Source: Paraburkholderia fungorum
GTDB lineage: Bacteria > Pseudomonadota > Gammaproteobacteria > Burkholderiales > Burkholderiaceae
DNA length: 64,000 bases
Assembly (NCBI RefSeq): GCF_902833645.1
Contig: NZ_CADFGE010000018.1
Span: 1 to 64,000 of the forward strand
Direction of reading: 5' to 3'
Numbering within the stretch: position 1 is the first letter of the stretch; every line of letters begins with the position of its first letter. Made by a program: the position numbers and the translations under genes. The notes below the pieces were generated by a model. The model had not been told where the DNA came from, did no database searches, and was given only the letters and a program-made list of their open reading frames with translations. Shown here one piece after another: positions 52,302 to 61,424 of this stretch.

Positions 52302-53306
52302 TCAACCAACCCTGCGACCTTCGATCGGATACCCCGGATCCGTATACCCCGGCGTCGACGCATGGCCGGGCGGCACCAGACTATCGACAAACTTCTCGTC
52401 TTCGGGTCCCAGTTCCACATTCAGCGCTTGAATATAGCTGTCCCAATGTGCCTCGGTGCGAGGACCGGCGATAGTGGAGCTGACGAATCGGTTCTTGAGC
52501 ACCCACGCCAAGGCGAACGCAATCGAATTCGTACCGCGCGCCGCGGCATGAGCCGCGAGCTTCTGCGCGATCGCCAGCGATTCGGGGCGCCACTCGGTCT
52601 GCTGGATGCGCTTGTCGCCGCGCCCCGCGCGCGAATCGGCCGGCGGTGCGCCATCCAGCGCATATTTGCCGGTCAGTACGCCACGAGCCAGTGGGCTATA
52701 AGGTACGACGCCGAGACCATAGTGCGCCGCTGCGGGCAATTGCTCGATCTCGGCGGTGCGATCCACCATGTTGTAGAGCGGCTCGCTTGCGACCGGCCGA
52801 TCGATGCCGAACTGATCGGCAAGACGCACGATTTCGGCAATGCGCCAGCCGCGGAAATTAGACAGACCGAAGTAGCGAACCTTGCCCTGGCGAATCAGGT
52901 CGCCGATCGTGCGCACGGCTTCTTCGAGCGGCGCGTCGAGTAACGCGCGATGGAAGTAGAGAATGTCGATGTAGTCCGTGCCCAGGCGCTTGAGGCTTGC
53001 ATCGACTGACTGGATGATCCATTTGCGCGACTGCCCCTGTTCGTTCGGGCCTTGAGTGGTCGGGTAGCCGAACTTCGTGGCAATGACCCAGCTATCGCGT
53101 TGCCCGGCGACCGCCCGTCCTACGATCTCCTCGGAACGGCCCGCGTGATAGACGTCCGCCGTATCGATGAAATTGACACCATGATCGAACGCCTTGTCGA
53201 TGATGCGCTTCGACGTGGTTTCGTCCGTTTCGCCGCCGAACATCATCGCGCCCAGACACAAGGGCGAAACTTTAAGGGCGCTACGGCCCAGATATCGATA
53301 GTCCAT
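52302..53306 (-). CDS. Aldo/keto reductase
   Basis: A 334-residue AKR (YajO/AKR11-13-like). The catalytic tetrad is visible: Asp and Tyr in NFIDTADVYHAG, Lys in ATKFGYPTTQ and His in DILYFHRALLD. NADPH-binding segments SPLARGVLTGKYAL and IAGPRTEAHW follow. It reduces aldehydes or ketones using NADPH in the cytoplasm. It is divergent from the carboxymuconolactone-decarboxylase-like lipoprotein gene, and a LysR gene follows that one; shared half-sites suggest joint control. Confidence 0.92.
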   Translation of the reverse strand: MDYRYLGRSALKVSPLCLGAMMFGGETDETTSKRIIDKAFDHGVNFIDTADVYHAGRSEEIVGRAVAGQRDSWVIATKFGYPTTQGPNEQGQSRKWIIQSVDASLKRLGTDYIDILYFHRALLDAPLEEAVRTIGDLIRQGKVRYFGLSNFRGWRIAEIVRLADQFGIDRPVASEPLYNMVDRTAEIEQLPAAAHYGLGVVPYSPLARGVLTGKYALDGAPPADSRAGRGDKRIQQTEWRPESLAIAQKLAAHAAARGTNSIAFALAWVLKNRFVSSTIAGPRTEAHWDSYIQALNVELGPEDEKFVDSLVPPGHASTPGYTDPGYPIEGRRVG

Positions 53307-53390
53307 TACTTTTCTCCGTGCAGGTTTTTCCCGTGGTTCAGATCATAGAGACTCACCGTCTAGAGATTAAGTCCACTAAACCGCATGCTG

Positions 53391-53409
53391 TTATGAACCT
53401 GATTCATAA
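53391..53409. promoter_or_regulatory. Inverted repeat in the reductase/CMD divergent promoter
   Basis: TTATGAA-CCTGA-TTCATAA is a perfect 7-5-7 palindrome about 85 bases upstream of the reductase start. It has the T-N11-A core of LysR sites, but differs from the CTAGTCA operators close by, so it may serve another protein or the reductase promoter. Confidence 0.5.
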
Positions 53410-53429
53410 GTGTTTGCGGAATTTAGCAT

Positions 53430-53456
53430 CTAGTCACGCGCGCGCGAGATGGCTAG
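53430..53456. promoter_or_regulatory. CTAGTCA-N13-TGGCTAG operator, copy 1
   Basis: CTAGTCA (53430-53436), a 13-base spacer and TGGCTAG (53450-53456). The same architecture with one base difference occurs before the LysR gene at 54362-54388, which is strong internal evidence for a regulator-binding site. Confidence 0.65.
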
Positions 53457-53538
53457 ATTGCTCATGAACCCGCGGACATTCCGCGCCACGCGCCCGATTC
53501 GACCGCTGCGCACGTCATCTACAGGATGGAATCGCAAG

Positions 53539-54336
53539 ATGAAATATTTTGCCGTAGCAGCGACCGTGCTTTCTTTGGGGCTCGGCGCCTGTTCGCACAT
53601 TGAAAGGACAACCGATATGACGAAGGTAGCTTCTCTTCCGCCGACATCCACGCTCGATGCTATGCGCACTGTCTCGCCGGCGCTCGAGCATTACACGAAC
53701 GGCGTACTGCTTGGCGATCTCTGGAAGCGCCCGCAACTGTCTGCCCGGGATCGCAGCATCGTTACGCTAGCGGTGCTGATTGCGCGCAATCAGACCACCG
53801 ATATTCCGTTTTACCTGAACCTGGCGCTCGATAGCGGCGTGAAGCCGAATGAGTTTTCCGAAATCGTCACGCATCTGGCGTTCTATTCCGGTTGGGGCAA
53901 TGCGGCGTCGGCTGTGGTGGCCGCAAAGCCGGCTTTCGATAAGCGCGGGATCACGCTATCCGGGCTGCCGGCGGTTCCGGGCGAACAGCTTCCAATCGAC
54001 GAGGCTGCGGAAGCTCAAAGGGCAACAGCCGTCGAGAAGAACTTCGGTGCGGTGGCGCCAGGTGTCGTGCACTACACGACGGAAGCGCTTTTTCACGATC
54101 TCTGGCTGCGTCCGGGCCTCACGCCCCGAGATCGAAGCCTGGTGACGGTCAGTGCGCTTGTCGCCACGGGGCAGTTCGCGCAACTGACGTATCACCTGAA
54201 CCGGGCAATGGACAACGGCCTCACGAAGGCGCAAGCCTCCGAAGTGATGACGCAGTTGGCTTTCTACGCGGGTTGGCCGAACGTATTCTCCGCGTTGCCG
54301 GTTGTAAAAGAGGTGTTGGAGAAGCGGCCCGGCTAG
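53539..54336 (+). CDS. Lipoprotein with two tandem carboxymuconolactone-decarboxylase-like domains
   Basis: A 265-residue protein. MKYFAVAATVLSLGLGACSH is a lipoprotein signal with Cys18 as the acylated residue. Two CMD-type helical repeats follow (LSARDRSIVTLAVLIARNQT, then VKPNEFSEIVTHLAFYSGWG; and LTPRDRSLVTVSALVATGQF, then LTKAQASEVMTQLAFYAGWP). Neither has the CxxC of AhpD-like peroxidases, so decarboxylase/isomerase-type or unknown chemistry in the cell envelope is expected. Start at 53539 chosen so that the lipobox is at the N-terminus; a 30-residue longer ORF exists. It belongs to a frequently seen AKR/CMD/LysR gene set. Confidence 0.85.
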   Translation: MKYFAVAATVLSLGLGACSHIERTTDMTKVASLPPTSTLDAMRTVSPALEHYTNGVLLGDLWKRPQLSARDRSIVTLAVLIARNQTTDIPFYLNLALDSGVKPNEFSEIVTHLAFYSGWGNAASAVVAAKPAFDKRGITLSGLPAVPGEQLPIDEAAEAQRATAVEKNFGAVAPGVVHYTTEALFHDLWLRPGLTPRDRSLVTVSALVATGQFAQLTYHLNRAMDNGLTKAQASEVMTQLAFYAGWPNVFSALPVVKEVLEKRPG

Positions 54337-54361
54337 TACAGCCGCGATTGGCATGACGAAT

Positions 54362-54388
54362 CTAGTCAATGCGCTCATGTGTGACTAG
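54362..54388. promoter_or_regulatory. CTAGTCA-N13-TGACTAG operator, copy 2
   Basis: A perfect 7-bp inverted repeat around a 13-base spacer, 40 bases upstream of the LysR coding start. With copy 1 at 53430-53456 it suggests that the LysR protein controls both itself and the reductase/CMD gene pair. Confidence 0.7.
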
Positions 54389-54428
54389 TGGTTAAATCCC
54401 ACCAACACCCATGAGATCGGTTCCATCA

Positions 54429-55331
54429 ATGCCACGCGAAAATTTCAACGATCTGCTTGCCTTCATCGCTGTTGCACGCGAACGCAATTTCACCCGCGCG
54501 GCCGCGCAGCTAGGTGTGTCCCAATCCGCGTTGAGCCACACCATTCGTGCACTCGAAAGCCGGCTTGGCCTGCGCTTGCTGACGCGGACCACGCGCAGCG
54601 TGTCGCCTACCGAAGCGGGTGACCGTATCCTGCAGCGGGTGGCGCCTCGCTTCGGGGAAATCGAAGCTGAACTGATGGCGGTAACCGAACTCCGCGACAA
54701 GCCTGCCGGCACGATTCGCATCACGGCGACAGATCACGCCACCAACACGGTTCTCTGGCCCAAGCTGTCTAAAGTGCTGCACAAGTATCCGGAGATCAAG
54801 GTCGAGATCATGACGGACTATGGCCTCACCGATATCGTCGCGGATCGCTACGATATCGGCATCCGTCATGGCGATCAGGTCGCGAAAGACATGATCGCGG
54901 TTCGCATTGCCGCGGATATGAAGATGGCGATCGTCGGCTCGCCGACGTACCTGGAGAACAAGCCGCAGCCGAAGAAGCCTCAGGATCTGATGCAGCACAA
55001 CTGCATCAATTTGCGTTTGCCGACACTCGGCGGCTTCTATGCCTGGGAGCTAAAAAAAGGCAGTCGTGAAGTTCAGGTGCGCGTGGAGGGCCAGCTCTCA
55101 TTCAACGGCAGCTATCACATGCTCGACGCCGCGTTGGCGGGCTATGGTCTTGCCTACCTGCCATCGGATCTGGTGCAGGCTCACGTCACGGCGGGACGCC
55201 TTGTTCGCGTGCTCGACGACTGGTGCCCAACGTTTCCAGGTTTACACGCGTACTACGCGAGTCGTTCGGAGTCTTCACGGGCCTTGGCGCTGGTTATCGA
55301 TTCGCTGCGTTATCGTCAGAAAACGCGCTGA
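54429..55331 (+). CDS. LysR-family transcriptional regulator
   Basis: A 300-residue LTTR: FNDLLAFIAVARERNFTRAA, AQLGVSQSALSHTIRALESR (HTH) and TRTTRSVSPTEAGDRILQRV, with an effector domain of the PecT/DhcR-like type (GTIRITATDHATNTVLWPKL, VADRYDIGIRHGDQVAKDMI). ATG 54429 (MPRENF) fits homologues best; ATG 54411 is an alternative. It follows the CMD lipoprotein and is preceded by a perfect 7-13-7 operator that also occurs upstream of that gene. Confidence 0.92.
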   Translation: MPRENFNDLLAFIAVARERNFTRAAAQLGVSQSALSHTIRALESRLGLRLLTRTTRSVSPTEAGDRILQRVAPRFGEIEAELMAVTELRDKPAGTIRITATDHATNTVLWPKLSKVLHKYPEIKVEIMTDYGLTDIVADRYDIGIRHGDQVAKDMIAVRIAADMKMAIVGSPTYLENKPQPKKPQDLMQHNCINLRLPTLGGFYAWELKKGSREVQVRVEGQLSFNGSYHMLDAALAGYGLAYLPSDLVQAHVTAGRLVRVLDDWCPTFPGLHAYYASRSESSRALALVIDSLRYRQKTR

Positions 55332-55650
55332 AGGTAGCGCAGCGTTTCCTGGTGCCGCGGCAGTTCTCGCGGACTTCAATGAAGCGGCAGTTCGCTCCGC
55401 TGCCGAATAACTCATATCCGAGGGGCACAATACCATTGCGATGCGATGCCTCCTGCTTCATCCGCGGTAAGCAACGCCGCTCTCAATCATTCAAGCAAGG
55501 TTGTCCGGCGCTCCGGTGGTAGTCTCTGCCTGTCAACAGCTCGCGCCGTTCTACACACGCGGGCTGATGCATTGAGCGACGGCTAAGATTGTTTCCACAT
55601 CAGTGCGCGTGCTCGCGCGAATGTGGCTTATCAAACGTAGGGGGAACATC
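55332..55650. other. 319-base region between LysR gene and kdsA paralogue
   Basis: No gene is evident. The part just before the kdsA start carries a TAGGGGG ribosome-binding site. A short ORF from 55223 in another frame is a continuation of a LysR shadow. No terminator is recognised. Confidence 0.45.
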
Positions 55651-56496
55651 ATGAATATCGATATCGCACCGGGCGTGACGCTCGGCAACACGCTGCCGTT
55701 CGTACTTTTCGGCGGCCTGAATGTACTCGAAAGCCTCGATTTCACGCTGGACGTGTGTGAGAAATATGTCGAAGTCACGCACAAGCTGAACGTGCCGTTC
55801 GTCTTCAAGGCCTCGTTCGACAAGGCGAACCGCTCATCGATGCATTCTTATCGCGGGGTTGGGCTCGATGAAGGGCTCGAGATACTGAGCGCGGTGAAGC
55901 AGCGATTCGGCGTTCCGGTCATTACGGACGTGCACGAAGTCGCGCAGGCCCGCCCGGTTGCCGACGTTGCGGACGTGCTTCAGGTGCCGGCGTTTCTTGC
56001 CCGTCAAACGGATCTGGTGGTGGCGATTGCGAGCACGGGTAAGCCGGTCAACGTGAAGAAGCCGCAGTTCATGAGTCCCGCGCAGATCAAACACGTCGTA
56101 GCGAAATGCAACGAGGCCGGCAATCGCCAGGTGATCCTATGTGAGCGCGGCAGCTCGTTTGGCTACGACAACCTCGTCGTGGATATGCTGGGGTTCCGCG
56201 AGATGCGCGACGCGAGCGACAACTGCCCGGTGATATTCGACGTCACGCACAGTCTGCAACGCCGCGATCCCGCGAGCGAAGCGTCCGGCGGCCGTCGCCG
56301 CCAGGTGGTCGACCTCGCTCGCGCCGGGATGGCAGTCGGGCTGGCCGGACTCTTTCTGGAAGCTCACCCGGACCCTGATCGTGCGCGCTGCGATGGCCCG
56401 AGCGCGTTGCCGCTTCATCTGCTCGAAGCTTTCCTATCGCAGATCAAGGCGATTGACGATCTGGTGAAAAGCCAACCGGTGCTGGATATCCAATGA
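55651..56496 (+). CDS. kdsA: 3-deoxy-D-manno-octulosonate 8-phosphate synthase (KDO-8-P synthase) paralogue
   Basis: A 281-residue KdsA. NTLPFVLFGGLNVLESLDFT, VPFVFKASFDKANRSSMHSY, INVKKP-type VNVKKPQFMSP, GSSFGYDNLVVDMLGF and GLAGLFLEAHPDPDRARCDG are all conserved. Asn24 sits where metal-dependent enzymes have Cys, so it is of the metal-independent class. It condenses arabinose-5-phosphate and phosphoenolpyruvate for KDO in LPS. The genus usually carries another kdsA beside pyrG and eno, so this lone copy is probably a second one. Start ATG 55651 has AGGGGG at 7 bases. Confidence 0.93.
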   Translation: MNIDIAPGVTLGNTLPFVLFGGLNVLESLDFTLDVCEKYVEVTHKLNVPFVFKASFDKANRSSMHSYRGVGLDEGLEILSAVKQRFGVPVITDVHEVAQARPVADVADVLQVPAFLARQTDLVVAIASTGKPVNVKKPQFMSPAQIKHVVAKCNEAGNRQVILCERGSSFGYDNLVVDMLGFREMRDASDNCPVIFDVTHSLQRRDPASEASGGRRRQVVDLARAGMAVGLAGLFLEAHPDPDRARCDGPSALPLHLLEAFLSQIKAIDDLVKSQPVLDIQ

Positions 56497-56723
56497 GCGC
56501 TCGCGCCGGAGGGTGTCGTTCGTGCTGGGCTGCGAACCGACACTTTCCGAGCGGGCAGAATCGGGTCCAATCAAACGAAAGATAAACCTGAAAATCAAAA
56601 CAATACATTAACAAAAACTGGCATAGGCTCGATACGATAGTGGAAAACGCTGCCTGTCACGCATAACGCGGGTTGTTAGCAACAGGCATCTATTCCCTTT
56701 CCAAACAAGCCTCAACGCCTCCT

Positions 56724-57791
56724 ATGCCACGCCCCATCGTTGCGCAGATTCATCCCACTGCAGTTGCCCATAATCTCTCCGTCGTCAAACAGCGGGCACC
56801 TCGATCACGGGTTTGGGCCGTGGTCAAAGCGAACGCGTACGGACACGGTATCGAGCGCATTTTCCCTGCGCTAGCGAGTGCCGACGGCATCGCGCTACTC
56901 GATCTCGACGAAGCGGTCCGCGTGCGCGAATTGGGTTGGACCAGGCCGGTCCTTCTTCTGGAAGGTATCTTCCGGCCGGATGATGTGCGGATCGCCCAAC
57001 AGTTTGATCTTTCCATGGCCGTGCATTGCCGTGAGCAACTCGATCTGTTGCGCCTGTCGTCATCAGGCAAGCGCGTCAACGTGAGTCTGAAAATGAACTC
57101 CGGCATGAATCGCCTCGGCTTCCGGCCCGACGCATACCGCGCCGCGTGGGAGGAGGCGAAATCGATTCCGGGTATCGCGGACATCACACTGATGAGCCAT
57201 TTCGCGAATGCGGACGAAGGCGACGTTGCATGGCAGATGGATCGTTTCGATGCGGTGACGCAAGACATCCCGGGTCAACGAAGTCTTGCGAATTCCGCGG
57301 CCGTTCTGTGGCATCCCCAGGCGCATCGCGACTGGGTGCGCCCGGGCGTCGTGCTCTATGGCGGTTCGCCCACCGGTCAGTCGCGCCACATCGGCGACGT
57401 GGGCTTGCGCGCTTCAATGACGTTCACAAGCGAAGTGATCGGCGTGCAGTCGTTGTCGGCGCAGGAAACAGTCGGCTATGGTCGCGCCTTCGCCGCGAAT
57501 CGTGACATGCGCATTGGCGTGGTTGCGTGCGGCTATGCGGACGGTTATCCCCGGCATGCACCCACGGGTACACCCATCGCGGTCGACGGCGTGATGACGC
57601 AAGTGGTGGGCCGTGTTTCGATGGACATGCTGACCGTCGACCTGTCGCCTTGCCCGCATGCGCGGATCGGTTCGAAAGTCGAGCTATGGGGTGACCAGGT
57701 CAGGATCGACGACGTCGCCCACGCGTCGGGAACCATCGGATATGAGCTGATGTGCGCGTTGGCAAAACGGGTGCCGGTGGAAGTCGTCTGA
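56724..57791 (+). CDS. alr: Alanine racemase
   Basis: A 355-residue fold-type III PLP enzyme. SRVWAVVKANAYGHGIERIF holds the Schiff-base lysine, Lys35; the second catalytic base should be the Tyr in ETVGYGRAFAANRD; SLKMNSGMNRLGF and VSMDMLTVDLS are conserved. It interconverts L- and D-alanine for peptidoglycan, or for D-alanine catabolism (DadX). It follows the kdsA paralogue on the same strand after a 227-base AT-rich gap, which probably holds its own promoter. No Shine-Dalgarno precedes ATG 56724, but it starts where the family does. Confidence 0.93.
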   Translation: MPRPIVAQIHPTAVAHNLSVVKQRAPRSRVWAVVKANAYGHGIERIFPALASADGIALLDLDEAVRVRELGWTRPVLLLEGIFRPDDVRIAQQFDLSMAVHCREQLDLLRLSSSGKRVNVSLKMNSGMNRLGFRPDAYRAAWEEAKSIPGIADITLMSHFANADEGDVAWQMDRFDAVTQDIPGQRSLANSAAVLWHPQAHRDWVRPGVVLYGGSPTGQSRHIGDVGLRASMTFTSEVIGVQSLSAQETVGYGRAFAANRDMRIGVVACGYADGYPRHAPTGTPIAVDGVMTQVVGRVSMDMLTVDLSPCPHARIGSKVELWGDQVRIDDVAHASGTIGYELMCALAKRVPVEVV

Positions 57792-57914
57792 GCGGCACTG
57801 TGGTTGCACAGGCTTAATGTGTCCGGGAGCAGGGCTGACGCTTTGCACCGGACGCTTTGTGTTTACGTGATAATCGCGCGGAGTATTCCACTAACCATTA
57901 AAAATGCGCAGGTC

Positions 57915-59849
57915 ATGGCTTTCAGCGAACCAAGGTCTCCATTTTTCAAATGGGTAGTGTCCTCCGCTCAGAATCTGAGCGCTGACAATCGGCAAATATT
58001 GCTTGCCAACCTGTTCACTCGAACCGCGTCGATTGTATTTGCGTCGATTTGCGAAATCAGTGTTTGCGCGACCGCCTACTACCTGTACCCAACGGCCCTT
58101 TACGCGGCGTGGGGCTGCGCCGTGGTCGCGTTGCTGATTGCGCGTCTCATGCTGATCTGGCTGTGCCACCGGCGCAGCGCCCGCAACCTTCCGACTCCTA
58201 CCTCAGCCTTTCTCCTCGCGAGTATTCTCTGGGCAGCCGTATTCGGCTTTGGCACGTTTCTGTGCAATACCAGCGGCGACCAGACGCTTTTCCTGCTCGG
58301 CAACGTTTGCGCGGTGGGTGTGATCGGCGGACTGGCCGGACGCAACGCGGGCACGCCCCGGCTCGTGCTTCTGCAGATTTCGTTCATTCTCGGGCTATTG
58401 GCTTGCGGGGCGGCCCTTTCTCCCGGCTCCGGCAAGCTCGTGCTGCTGTTCCAGGCGCCGTTTTGCGCGGCGGGTTTCTTCACCGTGGCGTTGCGCAGCA
58501 ATCGCGACATCGTTGCGCTGCTGCTGGCTCGCGAAAGCAGTCACCGGCTCGCCCATCATGACAGCCTCACCGGCCTGCCCAACCGTGCGCGCATTAACGA
58601 GCTTCTGTTGGAGCGCACCGCGGCAGGCTCGTTGCGGGAGGACTATCGATTCGCGGTCCTGCTGATCGACCTCGACGGCTTCAAGGCGATCAATGACAGC
58701 CTGGGCCACGCCGCCGGCGATCAGATCCTTCAGGAGGCCGCGATTCGATTGCGCGAAGTGCTGACGGCCGGCGGCCTGGTCGGACGCCAGGCGGGCGACG
58801 AGTTTGTCGCCATTACCGACGGCACGGCATCGACCCGCGACGTCGATTTGCTGGCGGATCGCATCGTCAAAACACTCGCACGTCCTTTCGCACTGACCGA
58901 GGCATTGGTGCACATCGGCGGCAGCGTGGGCGTCTCGCTCTATCCGGAGCACGCAACCACCGGGCCGCAATTGCTTATCTGCGCGGACCGCGCGTTGTAC
59001 GCTGTCAAGCGCAGCGGCAAGAGCGCCTTCGCGATCTTCGATGCGGTCAGACACGCCTCCGACGAAAGTTTGAGCTTGCTGCGCAGCGATCTGGAAGGCG
59101 CGATGCAGTCTTATCGCGATCTGCGCATGGAGTACCAGCCGATTGTCGATCTCAGCGACGACACGATTTCCGGCCGCGAGGCGCTGCTGCGCTGGACCCA
59201 TCCGACTCGCGGCGAGCTTTCTCCCTCAGCCTTCATTCCTACTGCCGAACGTACCGGCCTCATCCTTGCACTCGGCGAGTGGGCTTTGCTGCAATCCTGC
59301 ACGGAAGCGGCCAACTGGCGTGATGCGGTGAGCGTCGCGGTGAATGTTTCGCCGGTGCAGTTGCGGGAGGAGTCGTTTGCGTCGACAGTCGCCGCGATTC
59401 TTGGCAAGACGGGATTGCCGCCGGCACGTCTGAATATCGAAGTCACGGAAACGGTGTTGTTGAGCGACGATAGCGTCACCCGGCAAAATGTCGAGAAGCT
59501 GCGTGCGTTGGGAATCGGCCTCGCGCTCGACGATTTCGGCACGGGTTTTTCAACCATGTCGACACTCGTGCGCTTCTCATTCGACAAGCTCAAGATCGAC
59601 AGTTCGTTCGTCAAGGAGTCCGTACATCGCCGCGAATCCGCTGCTGTGGTTCGCGGGATCGTGGCCTTGGCACGGGAAATCGGCATGCCGACCACGGCGG
59701 AAGGCATCGAGACGCAGGAACAGCTGAATTTTGTGCGGGTTTGCGGATGCACGCATGCTCAGGGTTTTCTTCTCGGCAAATCGGTTCGGGGTGAGGAGAT
59801 CCCGCAGCTTGAAAAAAAGCTGGCCGCGCATTCCGCGGATAAGGTGTGA
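57915..59849 (+). CDS. Membrane-anchored GGDEF-EAL protein (c-di-GMP turnover)
   Basis: A 644-residue protein. Residues 30-200 hold about six hydrophobic segments (an MFS-like or MASE-type sensor, unclassified). The GGDEF domain, about 212-380, has HHDSLTGLPNRARINELL and a modified signature RQAGDEF (AGDEF). The EAL domain, about 390-640, has SGREALLRWTHP (EAL at 420), DDFGTGFSTM and GIETQEQL, all ligands of the phosphodiesterase present. It may be a phosphodiesterase with a weak or regulatory GGDEF; AGDEF variants can still be active. ATG 57915 chosen by the first amphipathic helix; upstream ORF extension lacks family likeness. Confidence 0.9.
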   Translation: MAFSEPRSPFFKWVVSSAQNLSADNRQILLANLFTRTASIVFASICEISVCATAYYLYPTALYAAWGCAVVALLIARLMLIWLCHRRSARNLPTPTSAFLLASILWAAVFGFGTFLCNTSGDQTLFLLGNVCAVGVIGGLAGRNAGTPRLVLLQISFILGLLACGAALSPGSGKLVLLFQAPFCAAGFFTVALRSNRDIVALLLARESSHRLAHHDSLTGLPNRARINELLLERTAAGSLREDYRFAVLLIDLDGFKAINDSLGHAAGDQILQEAAIRLREVLTAGGLVGRQAGDEFVAITDGTASTRDVDLLADRIVKTLARPFALTEALVHIGGSVGVSLYPEHATTGPQLLICADRALYAVKRSGKSAFAIFDAVRHASDESLSLLRSDLEGAMQSYRDLRMEYQPIVDLSDDTISGREALLRWTHPTRGELSPSAFIPTAERTGLILALGEWALLQSCTEAANWRDAVSVAVNVSPVQLREESFASTVAAILGKTGLPPARLNIEVTETVLLSDDSVTRQNVEKLRALGIGLALDDFGTGFSTMSTLVRFSFDKLKIDSSFVKESVHRRESAAVVRGIVALAREIGMPTTAEGIETQEQLNFVRVCGCTHAQGFLLGKSVRGEEIPQLEKKLAAHSADKV

Positions 59850-59890
59850 TTGGCTTGAAGCTGGCGAGCAACTCTTCTGAACGAAACGAT

Positions 59891-59914
59891 GCGCCCGCCG
59901 AATGCAGCGGGCGC
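59891..59914. terminator. Stem-loop between convergent genes
   Basis: GCGCCCGC (59891-59898) and GCGGGCGC (59907-59914) form a perfect 8-bp stem with an 8-base loop between the GGDEF-EAL gene and the convergent lipoprotein gene. It has no adjacent T tract, so it may work bidirectionally and weakly. Confidence 0.5.
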
Positions 59915-59933
59915 CGATCATCGCGGACTGCTT

Positions 59934-60560
59934 TTACTGACGCAGTTCCGGCGTGTCCTGCATGGCGGCTTGCAGCTTCTGCACGGCGTCAGTCGTCGCG
60001 CGTTGCGCGGCGAGACCGAAGTTGCGCTTGAATTCGCTGAACTCCGCGTGACCGTTGCCCGTCACTTCCTTTTTCGTCACGAGCTTGCCGCTCGGATCGG
60101 TCACGGTACACACGAGCGTCACCGAAAAATCGGTCGGCGGCCAGGTCAGAAGGCTAGGCGACGAGGACGTCGTCGAGATGGTCGGCGTGACCACGTAGCT
60201 CAGATTTTTTGACTGGACCGTTGCCTGATCTGGCGCGGCATTCAGCTTCACCACATTGCTGAACACCTGGCTCAGTTCGACATAGATCGGCAGTTCCAGA
60301 TCGCGATACGGTTTGTAGGCTACCTTGTCGCCACCGCCGCCCGGCGTAACGACTTCCTTGGTGCGCAGTTCGTCGGTAATCACAAGCCCGACCGTCTTGT
60401 TGATCGGCGTCGTTTGCGCGCTCGCCGGTGCCGTGGCCGCGGTGGTGGCCGCCGTGAGTGCAGCCGGGTCGCCGGAGATGGTGATGTCGTGTGCGCAACC
60501 TGCGAGCGACGCGATTGCGCCGGTGACCGCGATACTGCGAATAAGGTGCATCAGCTTCAT
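59934..60560 (-). CDS. Putative lipoprotein, unknown function
   Basis: A 208-residue protein with the lipoprotein signal MKLMHLIRSIAVTGAIASLA, then GC (lipidated Cys22), a Thr/Ala-rich linker (TAATTAATAPASAQTT) and a domain with TVGLVITDELRTKEVVTPGG and VVKLNAAPDQATVQSKNLSY. The pattern of a lipobox, a ~20-residue linker and a YajG-like beta domain suggests an outer-membrane-anchored periplasmic protein. It is 30 bases downstream of another lipoprotein gene on the same strand; the two probably form a pair. Confidence 0.75.
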   Translation of the reverse strand: MKLMHLIRSIAVTGAIASLAGCAHDITISGDPAALTAATTAATAPASAQTTPINKTVGLVITDELRTKEVVTPGGGGDKVAYKPYRDLELPIYVELSQVFSNVVKLNAAPDQATVQSKNLSYVVTPTISTTSSSPSLLTWPPTDFSVTLVCTVTDPSGKLVTKKEVTGNGHAEFSEFKRNFGLAAQRATTDAVQKLQAAMQDTPELRQ

Positions 60561-60590
60561 GATGATTTCTGCTCTGTGAGAAAAGGAGGG

Positions 60591-61148
60591 TTACTGGATG
60601 GCTTGCATGAACGCGGGATCCGCGTAGAGCGACGCGAGCAGTTTCTGGACGATCAGCGGATATTCCTGGGTCGCCCGCGGAATCGCGATCGCGGCTGCGA
60701 ATGCCGAGTCCCATTGCGTCGTTGCGGTTTTCACGCTGTCGTATCGCACTTCGTCGCCGCGCTTGACGATGAAGCGAGCGGAAATCGTGCCGGTGGCCGT
60801 GCCGATGTTGGCGTCGACGTTATTCTTCAGCAGCACGCCGCTCAGTTCGACCTTGGCATCGGGCGATAACGCGCGGGCGATGGACAGTTCCTGCTGCAAG
60901 GCGCCAGAAAGGTATTGCGCAAACGAATCGCCAACCGGCGAAGTCATACGGTTCGCACGCAACTGCACGGACGAATGATCGCCGTCGGCTTTATCGTTGG
61001 TGAACGTGCCGAGACGCGTTGCCAGAGGCGCTGCGTTCTTGAGTGTCTGGATATTGTCGACAGAAGCCGAATAGGGCGGCGCGACAACCGAGCACGCGGC
61101 GAGCGTGGCAATCGGAATGACGAGGAGAATCCTTCGCAAAGCAAACAT
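60591..61148 (-). CDS. Putative lipoprotein, unknown function
   Basis: A 185-residue protein with signal MFALRRILLVIPIATLAACS (lipidated Cys19) and a mature part with VDNIQTLKNAAPLATRLGTF, DAKVELSGVLLKNNVDANIG and IPRATQEYPLIVQKLLASLY. I do not recognise the family, but it resembles small periplasmic lipoproteins found in pairs or triplets (a YajG/DUF-type pattern). It is the first gene of a two-gene minus-strand unit with the preceding entry. Confidence 0.75.
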   Translation of the reverse strand: MFALRRILLVIPIATLAACSVVAPPYSASVDNIQTLKNAAPLATRLGTFTNDKADGDHSSVQLRANRMTSPVGDSFAQYLSGALQQELSIARALSPDAKVELSGVLLKNNVDANIGTATGTISARFIVKRGDEVRYDSVKTATTQWDSAFAAAIAIPRATQEYPLIVQKLLASLYADPAFMQAIQ

Positions 61149-61424
61149 GGGCTTCTAAATGCCTCTTTGGTTATGGTCTGAATGAGGTGGCCTCCCGCCT
61201 CGGCGTTTATGCAAAGGCAGGTCCACGTGTTATCGGCAAGTCCTGAGAGAAATTGACTGAAGATTGATTTTCTTTTGATTTGAAAGCAAATCGTAATTAA
61301 CTCATGCAGGAAGCATTGGCGAGTCGATTCCGAATTAACCGGTCTATAGTCGCCACTGCAAGACGGCCAGTAGCGCCGGCTTATTTTCACTAGCGCGTGC
61401 TGCTGGCGCGATATCGAGGTCGAC

